Positions 1-5,292 of a stretch of DNA of 9,545 nucleotides are shown piece after piece (position 1 is the stretch's first letter; every line of letters begins with the position of its first letter). A model generated the notes under the pieces. It saw only the letters and a list, made by a program, of their open reading frames with translations. It had not been told where the DNA came from and searched no databases. A program made the translations under genes and the position numbers. The stretch comes from an uncultured Megasphaera sp. (lineage in GTDB: Bacteria > Bacillota > Negativicutes > Veillonellales > Megasphaeraceae): positions 1 to 9,545 of the forward strand of contig NZ_CATWFF010000078.1 of the NCBI RefSeq assembly GCF_958350005.1, in the 5' to 3' direction.

Positions 1-83
1 TCAGCTTCTTGTCTGCCTGCAGGCCGGCCAGACGGCCTATGGACTCCCTGTGATGCCGTATGTTCCAAGTGGCGCGTACCCCA

Positions 84-222
84 GGTCGGGAGGCGATGGC
101 CCTTCTGACCGTTCCGCGTAAGGGCTTATGCATTCGCTTACGCGCAATGGGTACCGTTTCAGCAGGGCGCATACACAGGGATTGTCCCGGGCGGACGGTC
201 AAAGGGCTGTCGCCTTCCGGCC
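84..222 (+). other. long imperfect hairpin, possible structured RNA
   Basis: Seen: bases 84-112 pair with 195-222 through about 28 base pairs with a single bulge (C105). Four of the pairs are wobbles (86/220, 90/216, 97/209, 98/208). All four are G-U when the plus strand is read as RNA, but would be A-C mismatches on the minus strand, so the plus strand is the likelier transcript. The apical region contains a perfect 8-bp stem (115-122 with 137-144). Outside the stem, 21-26 pairs with 33-38 to make a 6-bp hairpin. The region is GC-rich compared with the intergenic DNA at 1620-1800. I could not match it to RNase P RNA, tmRNA, SRP RNA, 6S RNA or a riboswitch class from memory. Alternatives are a mobile-element inverted repeat or an unknown ncRNA. 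Its 5' end may lie outside the window. No protein gene in 1-253 is convincing. Confidence 0.4.
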
Positions 223-253
223 CCCAAGAATATGTTAGAAGACTATGGTCGGA

Positions 254-1255
254 CTATTCTGCTTCCAACGCATTCCACGCTTCATCAGCCCGTTCGACAA
301 ACATCTGGCGGACTGCCGCATTTTCCCCTAAGCCGTGAATATACGGCGTAACCGTAAAGCCTTCTTTTTCCAGAATACTCTTATGCGAATCTGCTTCAGC
401 GCCAGCCATGTCGTTATTGGCATGGTCGCCGGCAACCATCATCATAGGCATGAGTGTCACATGCTTGACGCCTTTGGCCTTGAGCAGGGGAATAACCGTG
501 TCCAGATGAGGCCATCCTTCTACAGAGTATACGAAGACATTGCCCAGCTTAGCCGCATCGAGGCGGTTCTGCAGAACCGAATAGTAGGCATTCGCCGGGT
601 GAGGCGTGCCGTGAGCCATGACCAGAACGGCGTCATCCTGGCCCAGTTTTGGGAACTGCGTTGACAGAGCCTGTACGAACTGGGCAATATCGTCACGCTG
701 TCCTTCCTGACCCATCCAGTACAGCATCGGCGTCCCTAAGGTCACCTTTTTAAAATCCTGTTTATATGCATTAAACAAGGCTCTATCATAATCATATTCA
801 ATGCCGGGAATAACGTTCAGATTGGCAATGGCAATGCGCGTATATCCATCGTTCTTCAGCTGTTCCAGCGCCTGTTCCGGCGTTGGGATAGTCAGCCCTT
901 CGTTGGCCTTAATGCGGTCTACAATGATATGAGACGTAAAGGCAACGACTACTTTCTGGTCCGGATGAGCAACCTGAATGGCAGCTACAGTTTTATCAAT
1001 GGTCTTCGCCCGGCTTTCTTTAAAAGTCGTACCAAAACTCAAAACCAGAATAGCATCCTTATTGGGCGCATCTTTCATAGCCGGATTTTCATAGGTTTTG
1101 ACGCCAATTTCCGTTGCTTCTTTAAGAGCTGGGGTCACATCTCTTACCTCCTTATTCAGTGTGTATCCTGCTGAGGCCGGAAGGGCCCCCATGACACCAA
1201 ACGTCATGGCCGTTAGAGACAAAATAATCGCTGTTCTTACCTTGTTGCGTACCAT
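254..1255 (-). CDS. cbiK: exported CbiK-type sirohydrochlorin cobaltochelatase
   Basis: Predicted to insert Co2+ into sirohydrochlorin (anaerobic cobalamin pathway) or to act on a related tetrapyrrole outside the cytoplasm. The 333-residue protein starts with a signal peptide (basic VRNK, hydrophobic core, probable cleavage after ASA at residue 29). Seen: the chelatase fold signatures VLSFGTTF (71-78) and VMAHGT (212-217), SVEGWPH (244-250) and MMMVAGDHANND (271-282). His215, Glu246 and His278 match, in order and spacing, the metal-site His/Glu/His of known CbiK proteins. The start at 1255 is chosen because AAAGGAG at 1264-1270 sits 8 bases upstream; a 9-codon extension to 1282 would run through that site. 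A cobalamin riboswitch and terminator lie in the leader. Most CbiK are cytoplasmic; exported forms are known from Desulfovibrio, where a haem/iron transport role has been discussed. No other cob/cbi gene is visible, so the true substrate is unsure. I see no clear terminator after the stop. Confidence 0.88.
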   Translation of the reverse strand: MVRNKVRTAIILSLTAMTFGVMGALPASAGYTLNKEVRDVTPALKEATEIGVKTYENPAMKDAPNKDAILVLSFGTTFKESRAKTIDKTVAAIQVAHPDQKVVVAFTSHIIVDRIKANEGLTIPTPEQALEQLKNDGYTRIAIANLNVIPGIEYDYDRALFNAYKQDFKKVTLGTPMLYWMGQEGQRDDIAQFVQALSTQFPKLGQDDAVLVMAHGTPHPANAYYSVLQNRLDAAKLGNVFVYSVEGWPHLDTVIPLLKAKGVKHVTLMPMMMVAGDHANNDMAGAEADSHKSILEKEGFTVTPYIHGLGENAAVRQMFVERADEAWNALEAE

Positions 1256-1263
1256 CCATACCA

Positions 1264-1270
1264 CTCCTTT
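1264..1270 (-). promoter_or_regulatory. ribosome binding site of cbiK
   Basis: AAAGGAG on the minus strand lies 8 bases from the ATG at 1255. It decides the start against the upstream in-frame ATG at 1282. Confidence 0.8.
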
Positions 1271-1348
1271 AAAACTACACATATAAACATATAATAAAGA
1301 CGTACCATATTGGCATCACAGCGGACGTCACGATTGCAGCAGGACAGT

Positions 1349-1379
1349 GTATGCCCGCCGTTGCCAGCAGCAGGCATAC
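1349..1379 (-). other. leader hairpin between terminator and cbiK
   Basis: Read as minus-strand RNA, 1368-1379 and 1349-1360 form a 12-bp stem with no mismatch (two G-U wobbles) closed by a 7-base loop. No T-run follows, so it is not an intrinsic terminator. The wobbles become mismatches on the plus strand, which supports a role in the cbiK mRNA, for example stabilising the 5' end after read-through, or pausing. Function is not known. Confidence 0.5.
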
Positions 1380-1382
1380 AAC

Positions 1383-1409
1383 AAAAAAGCTGCACGAATC
1401 CCGTGCAGC
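1383..1409 (-). terminator. intrinsic terminator of the cobalamin riboswitch
   Basis: On the minus strand, GCTGCACG (1402-1409) pairs perfectly with CGTGCAGC (1389-1396) across a 5-base loop and is followed at once by six T residues (1388-1383). It lies about 60 bases after the aptamer and about 130 bases before the cbiK start. This is the arrangement of a transcription-attenuating riboswitch: ligand bound, terminator formed, gene off. The antiterminator pairing could not be settled by eye. Confidence 0.88.
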
Positions 1410-1467
1410 ATTACAGCATATGTGTCAATCTCCATCCCCATCGCTCGCAGGTCTGTCGGTGATTTTC

Positions 1468-1622
1468 AGTCAGGCAGTTCTTCTGGCTTGGACTCCTCGC
1501 TTCGCCGCGCCTTCCCATGCGAAAACGCACAGTGACATACATGCGACGTTGCTCCTCCTTACAGCGGCGGGACCGCGCCGGTTTTGCACCGGTCTTCTCT
1601 ATTAAGTCTGCAACACCTGACC
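1468..1622 (-). promoter_or_regulatory. cobalamin (AdoCbl-type) riboswitch aptamer
   Basis: Seen on the minus strand: the conserved core GGTGCAAAACCGG followed by CGCGGTCCCGCCGCTGTAA (1559-1590 overall), a GTCACTG segment, GGGAAGGCG, and a B12-box-like AGCCAGAAGAACTGCCTG (1471-1488). A closing P1 helix pairs GTCAGG (1616-1621) with CCTGAC (1469-1474). This is the order of the Rfam cobalamin class. With the terminator at 1383-1409 it should repress the exported chelatase when cobalamin is plentiful. It fills most of the otherwise gene-free 1283-1771 interval. Confidence 0.93.
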
Positions 1623-1641
1623 TCAATATGTACTTAATCTC

Positions 1642-1671
1642 ACTATAGCATGGGTACAGGACATCTGTCAA
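1642..1671 (-). promoter_or_regulatory. promoter of riboswitch-cbiK unit
   Basis: On the minus strand a perfect TTGACA (-35, 1666-1671) and TATAGT (-10, 1642-1647) are separated by 18 bases. Transcription would start near 1635, just upstream of the aptamer, which fits a short leader. Confidence 0.8.
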
Positions 1672-1705
1672 TGGACAGCTAATGACAGGCAGTATCAGGT
1701 TACCA

Positions 1706-1734
1706 TAGACAACAAAATGGGGGTATGATATGAT
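1706..1734 (+). promoter_or_regulatory. promoter of the autotransporter gene
   Basis: TAGACA (1706-1711) and TATGAT (1729-1734) are separated by 17 bases, giving a start near 1741 and a leader of about 58 bases. A second TATGAT overlaps at 1724-1729. It diverges from the riboswitch promoter; the two -35 boxes are 34 bases apart. Confidence 0.65.
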
Positions 1735-1781
1735 AACAATGTAACACAAACATCATGTTTTTTACGATTTCATGTATAAGC

Positions 1782-1788
1782 AAGGAGG
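1782..1788 (+). promoter_or_regulatory. ribosome binding site of the autotransporter
   Basis: AAGGAGG lies 10 bases before the ATG at 1799. It rules out the earlier in-frame ATG at 1772, from which translation would run through this site. Confidence 0.8.
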
Positions 1789-1798
1789 AGATTATATC

Positions 1799-4700
1799 AT
1801 GTACTCTAAAAAAACAGCAGCCCTCTTAGCTGCCACATTCCTTTGTCTCTCTGGGGGGGGCATTAGTTCGTATGCGGAGGGCGGAAATTCCAGCCAAAAC
1901 TGGGAAAATGCTACTGTAACAGAAGACATCCACATAACCGGTAACGGTATCAATGCAACAGCCAATAACACAACGTTCAAAGGCCCTGAACTGGCTGTCG
2001 ACAACCAAGCACAGTTAAATATGACTGGCGGCTCTGTAGAAGTTCCGCAGGATGCATTCACCGTTCAAGGCGGTTCCATTGACGTATCCGGTGCAAACGT
2101 AAATTCCGGCATTTGGGTTTCAGCTGTTGAAGGTCAAGGTGCTGGAAAAGCAGTATTTAATAATACTACTATTACCGGTACTAATCTTGTCGCTCAGGGC
2201 TATGGCAGTATAAAAAATGAAGAAAACTCGCAGGGCTCTAATGCCCCACAGACGGTAATCGACATTACCGGCGGTTCTGTCAATGTAACAAACATAAAAG
2301 CCAGCAATAACGTATATATTGATGGGGAACTCAAGCACACGTATGGAGACCAAGAACGGGGCGCTACGATAAACTTACATAACGTACAACAGGCTACGAC
2401 GAATACGCTGACTGCAGAAGGCAAAAGTCATCTGGGTATCGGCAATTCAACCTTGACCGTAAACGAAGCAACATCCGTTATGGGCGACAGCTGGATGCAT
2501 GTGTCTGACAGCCAGCTCAACACGAACGGTGCTGTCACGCTAACCGGCGCAGGCCCTAATGTGCCATACGACGAAACGACAAATACGATCGACTTGGAGA
2601 ACAGTACATGGACGCACAAAGGAGACAAAGTAACGCTTGATAATAGTGCCGTCATCGAAGCCGCCAACAGTACCGTAAATATTTCGAATACCAACCTGTC
2701 CCTGGACTATAATTCCTTTGTAGAGCTCTTGAAAAGTGATATGACCGTAAATGGTGGCACCATCTCCCTGGACAATGGCGCAAATATGAAGCTGTGGGGA
2801 AAAGAAAATGAAGCAGATAGCTCCGGCAAGGGAAGTACTGTAACCTTCAACAATGCCAAATTGAATATAGCAAATTCATCTGCTGATGATACGTCTTATA
2901 TCGCATTGAGGGAAGGCAGTACGATAAACCTGAATAAGACTACTGTAGACGTTAAGGGCCATGATGTTTGGCCTGAAGAAGGCCAGCCTCTTCCTGGTAC
3001 AGACAATCCACAGGTATTCAGCTATGTAGACCTGAATCACAGTACAATGAATATGTATGACAGTACGTTAAAGCTTGACAATGCATATATGCAAGCATCG
3101 GACGAAAGTACAGTGAATGTACAGAACAGTACGATACAGCTTAGCAGTAGTGACATCGAACTGGCTGGCAGTACAATGAATGTAACTGGCAGTACTATAT
3201 TAATGAACGGTGATTCGCAGATAGGCCTGGATAATGGATATTCTGATGAAAGTAAACAAAGCACACTCAATCTCACTAATGTTGCCCTGACCATGAAGGA
3301 TGAATCACAAATAACTGTTAACGGCAGTATCCTAACCATCGGCAATGGCACAAAAGTAGACGTATCTTCTGCCTCTATCTCCACCAAACCCGGCACCGCA
3401 ACCTTTGCTGCTAAAGAAGCTCCTTCCGCTCCCATTTCCGTAACGAATAACGGCAAATTAATTTTCGCCAATGGCTCGGCTACGTATACAACGGCAGATG
3501 CCAATAACAATATCCAGACCGTCGCTACAGCAGCAGATGGTGGTAAAATTACGGTAGAAAGTAATGCCGGCCTGTATGTAGATAATGCTAAAATAGATAA
3601 TACGACCAAATACAACATCAATAGTGCTATTGTAAAAACAGATGCTAACGGCAACGTAACGGGTGAATTAGGTTGGAATGGTCGTGTCTTCGGCAAAAAT
3701 CAGCTCCAAGAACTGAATAAGACTACAGGTCTTTACGAAAACAAGAATTTTGGTGAAGTCTATACCGGCCTCTTTGCCGCCAATGCTATGCAGGCTGCCT
3801 ATCTCTCTGCAGATGGCCCAGCTTATGATTTCATTGATGCTGTGCAGACGACCTTCCGGACTGGCGATACCACTGCCGATAACGCCAATATCACCAAGGC
3901 CCTGAACTCCTCTGCCGGCCTGACTGGTCTTGCCGGTGTTGGCTATGGTTTGGCCAGCTTCTCCGATACATTGTCCCGCTCGGTCAATACGCATGACGCG
4001 GCTGATGGCAACGTCTGGGCTTCATATATTCACGACAAACGCACTGTTGACGGCCTGAAAGTCGGCAACCTCTCTGCGGACTACGACCTCACCTACAACG
4101 GTGCTGTCATTGGCGTTGATTTCAGCAATAGCGACACGACCCGCTACGGCCTGGCTCTGGCCTATGCTGACGGCGACGTTTCCACCAACGGCGGCCTCGT
4201 ATCTACGCAGAATGACGCTGACTACTACGGCGGTTCCCTCTACGGCGTATGGAACGGCTCCAAAGGCCTGACCTACAAAGCCGAACTGGGCTACACCAAG
4301 AGCTCCAACGACCTGACCCAGTACAACACGGGCACGAAGATTACGGCCTCCACCGACGCAGATGCCGTTTATGCCGGTGTCCGCGCTGAAAAAGCTATTG
4401 AAAGCGCTTCCGGTACCTGGACACCGTATGCAGGCCTGCGCTATACGCGCCTTGCCGTCGACGACTACACGGACAGCCTCGGCTTTGCCCACAACTCGGA
4501 CAACGCCGGTATCTGGAACCTCCCCGTCGGCGTCGCCTATCGCCATGAATCAAAATCCAGCAGCGGCTGGACCTACACGCCGTCTGTCGAACTGGGCTAC
4601 CAGTTTGCCTTCGGCAACAAGACCATGGACGAAACAGTCAGCTTCGGCGCCGGCTCCGACCTGTTCGGCGTCGACATTGCGGAAAACTCCTTCCTCGGCC

Positions 4701-4816
4701 GTCTCTCCTTCACGGCAGCCAACGACGACCTGGCCTTCGGCGTACACTACGGCTACCAGAAAGGCAGCAACACCGACTCCAAAGCCTGGGGCGTCTCTGC
4801 CAGCCTGAAGTTCTAA
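1799..4816 (+). CDS. autotransporter (type Va) with beta-helical passenger
   Basis: This 1005-residue protein is predicted to be exported and then to place its passenger on the cell surface through its own C-terminal barrel. Seen: a signal peptide (KK, hydrophobic AALLAATFLCL, probable cleavage after SYA at residue 26); a Ser/Thr/Asn/Gly-rich passenger (about 27-650) full of NSTxN- and GS-type turns and short alternating hydrophobic strands, as in pectin-lyase-like beta-helices; a helical linker (about 655-737); and a barrel domain from NVWASYIHD (738) to the terminal aromatic in SASLKF. About 268 residues fits the usual barrel size. No protease catalytic motif was recognised, so an adhesin or surface-layer role is inferred. 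The gene has its own promoter and terminator. Odd points: a G8 run in codons 19-21 and an A7 run in codons 4-6 (slippage candidates), and passenger base composition unlike the barrel. The precise ligand is not known. Confidence 0.9.
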   Translation: MYSKKTAALLAATFLCLSGGGISSYAEGGNSSQNWENATVTEDIHITGNGINATANNTTFKGPELAVDNQAQLNMTGGSVEVPQDAFTVQGGSIDVSGANVNSGIWVSAVEGQGAGKAVFNNTTITGTNLVAQGYGSIKNEENSQGSNAPQTVIDITGGSVNVTNIKASNNVYIDGELKHTYGDQERGATINLHNVQQATTNTLTAEGKSHLGIGNSTLTVNEATSVMGDSWMHVSDSQLNTNGAVTLTGAGPNVPYDETTNTIDLENSTWTHKGDKVTLDNSAVIEAANSTVNISNTNLSLDYNSFVELLKSDMTVNGGTISLDNGANMKLWGKENEADSSGKGSTVTFNNAKLNIANSSADDTSYIALREGSTINLNKTTVDVKGHDVWPEEGQPLPGTDNPQVFSYVDLNHSTMNMYDSTLKLDNAYMQASDESTVNVQNSTIQLSSSDIELAGSTMNVTGSTILMNGDSQIGLDNGYSDESKQSTLNLTNVALTMKDESQITVNGSILTIGNGTKVDVSSASISTKPGTATFAAKEAPSAPISVTNNGKLIFANGSATYTTADANNNIQTVATAADGGKITVESNAGLYVDNAKIDNTTKYNINSAIVKTDANGNVTGELGWNGRVFGKNQLQELNKTTGLYENKNFGEVYTGLFAANAMQAAYLSADGPAYDFIDAVQTTFRTGDTTADNANITKALNSSAGLTGLAGVGYGLASFSDTLSRSVNTHDAADGNVWASYIHDKRTVDGLKVGNLSADYDLTYNGAVIGVDFSNSDTTRYGLALAYADGDVSTNGGLVSTQNDADYYGGSLYGVWNGSKGLTYKAELGYTKSSNDLTQYNTGTKITASTDADAVYAGVRAEKAIESASGTWTPYAGLRYTRLAVDDYTDSLGFAHNSDNAGIWNLPVGVAYRHESKSSSGWTYTPSVELGYQFAFGNKTMDETVSFGAGSDLFGVDIAENSFLGRLSFTAANDDLAFGVHYGYQKGSNTDSKAWGVSASLKF
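1853..1860 (+). repeat. G8 homopolymer in signal-peptide codons (phase-variation candidate)
   Basis: Eight consecutive G bases encode Gly19-Gly20 and the start of Gly21. Adding one G brings TAG at 1864-1866 into frame. Removing one G (or adding two) leads to TAA at 1917-1919. Every non-triplet change therefore aborts the protein early. An A7 run (1808-1814) lies just upstream. Poly-G runs at the start of surface-protein genes are a known basis of slipped-strand ON/OFF switching in other bacteria; for this gene it is inference. Confidence 0.7.
2603..3195 (+). repeat. in-frame Ser-Thr (AGTAC) micro-repeats in the passenger
   Basis: At least ten AGTAC words occur at 2603, 2669, 2834, 2918, 3041, 3062, 3107, 3128, 3170 and 3191. 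All are in the same codon phase and encode Ser-Thr, usually followed by alternating polar and hydrophobic residues. Three of the later intervals are exactly 21 bases and one is 42, suggesting a 7-residue unit within the beta-helix. The repeats are degenerate, so this is coil structure rather than a recent tandem expansion. Confidence 0.6.
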
Positions 4817-4873
4817 GACAATAGATACATCAAGCAAGATCATCTAACTCAACTTCATACAAATAAACACAAA

Positions 4874-4913
4874 GAGCCCTGTACAACCTTCACGACCGTA
4901 CAGGGCTCGTTTT
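4874..4913 (+). terminator. intrinsic terminator after the autotransporter
   Basis: An 11-bp perfect stem (4874-4884 with 4898-4908, GAGCCCTGTAC/GTACAGGGCTC) and a 13-base loop are followed by GTTTT. It begins 57 bases after the autotransporter stop and separates it from the small gene downstream. Confidence 0.85.
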
Positions 4914-4946
4914 AGTGTGCTGGAAATTACACATGGCAGTAGATAA

Positions 4947-4996
4947 CATTTTATCACGAATGTATGTACAATACACACTATAATCGTGATAAAATG
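4947..4996 (+). promoter_or_regulatory. promoter with 13-bp inverted-repeat operator
   Basis: CATTTTATCACGA (4947-4959) and its exact complement TCGTGATAAAATG (4984-4996) flank a 24-base spacer. The perfect -10 box TATAAT (4979-4984) touches the right arm, and the left arm covers where a -35 would fall (no good -35 is visible). A smaller inverted repeat, TGTAT/ATACA, lies inside (4961-4975). Transcription would start near 4990, so the left arm would not be in the RNA and the repeat is better explained as a DNA-binding site than as an mRNA hairpin. Confidence 0.6.
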
Positions 4997-5002
4997 AAGA
5001 AA

Positions 5003-5009
5003 AAGGAGG
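5003..5009 (+). promoter_or_regulatory. ribosome binding site of the small antitoxin-like gene
   Basis: AAGGAGG lies 8 bases before the ATG at 5018. It fixes the start there rather than at the in-frame ATG at 4964, which lies upstream of the likely transcription start. Confidence 0.8.
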
Positions 5010-5017
5010 AATATACC

Positions 5018-5173
5018 ATGGCAAATGAACTGCCTTTCGAGGTGAAACTGGATGAACCGAACCAGACTACGTACCAGGCTATAGACAAAGCCGAAAAAGA
5101 CGAAGCCATCCATGGCCCTTTTAACAGCGTATCGGATATGATGAGGGAATTACAAACGGATAAACAAAAATAA
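5018..5173 (+). CDS. 51-residue RelB/DinJ-like antitoxin lacking the DNA-binding half
   Basis: The whole product resembles the C-terminal, toxin-wrapping part of RelB/DinJ antitoxins: a LPFEV segment (5-9), an EPNQTTYQAI helix (13-22), and a final helix NSVSDMMREL (34-43). Full family members are about 80-95 residues and begin with a ribbon-helix-helix domain, which is absent; only MAN precedes the LPFEV part. This fits an in-frame internal deletion that joined the native start to the C-terminal half, or a naturally short form. The ribosome binding site, ATG and terminator all look intact, so it is probably expressed. No RelE/YafQ-like toxin lies next to it: the following gene is a transporter on the other strand. 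If functional, it could neutralise a toxin encoded elsewhere but could not bind its own operator. Family assignment is from remembered motifs and is moderately sure. Confidence 0.62.
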   Translation: MANELPFEVKLDEPNQTTYQAIDKAEKDEAIHGPFNSVSDMMRELQTDKQK

Positions 5174-5220
5174 TAAAGCAGGGTATCGTATTCAAAAGAA
5201 TCGAGTTTCCTGCTTTATTA
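5171..5220. terminator. bidirectional terminator between convergent genes
   Basis: A 12-bp perfect stem (5171-5182 with 5209-5220, TAATAAAGCAGG/CCTGCTTTATTA) contains the stop codon of the small plus-strand gene. Inside it, TCG-ATTC/GAAT-CGA adds a second short stem. On the minus strand the stem is followed by TTTTTG, a good terminator for the transporter operon that ends at 5293. On the plus strand the only T-rich part is in the 3' arm. Confidence 0.75.
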
Positions 5221-5292
5221 TGTATGCTGTTATACCTGTCACTATGTGCTTATTTTCACAATGGTGCGTATACCAAGTTTCTGTCGATGAAG

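Noticed and set aside
16..29. Adjacent CCTGCAGG and GGCCGGCC palindromes resembling a cloning linker
   Set aside because: No vector or adapter sequence surrounds them, and such words are expected in GC-rich DNA that forms short hairpins here.
1..253. Open frame on the minus strand continuing in phase with cbiK for 84 codons past its TAG stop to the window edge
   Set aside because: Much of it lies in the long GC-rich hairpin, where stops are rare; there is no ribosome binding site before the internal ATGs, and the translation (rich in Arg and Pro) matches no family I know. Read-through of the TAG has no supporting signal.
60..338. 92-codon plus-strand open frame
   Set aside because: It runs into the cbiK coding region from the opposite strand, lacks a ribosome binding site, and overlaps the hairpin.
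1799..1876. Lipoprotein signal because of the cysteine at residue 16 of the autotransporter
   Set aside because: The three residues before Cys (TFL) do not form a lipobox, and an SYA cleavage site follows at residue 26.
3037..3696. 219-codon minus-strand open frame rich in Leu/Val/Ser
   Set aside because: It is the reverse of Asn/Ser/Thr-rich passenger codons, which makes a falsely hydrophobic product.
4022..4808. Long open frames antisense (4022-4546) and in another phase (4362-4808) within the autotransporter barrel
   Set aside because: They arise from the GC-rich, C-ending codon use of the barrel; neither has a start signal.
5174..5292. Toxin partner gene downstream of the antitoxin-like gene
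   Set aside because: The space holds only the terminator and about 70 bases with no open frame of toxin size; the next gene is on the opposite strand.
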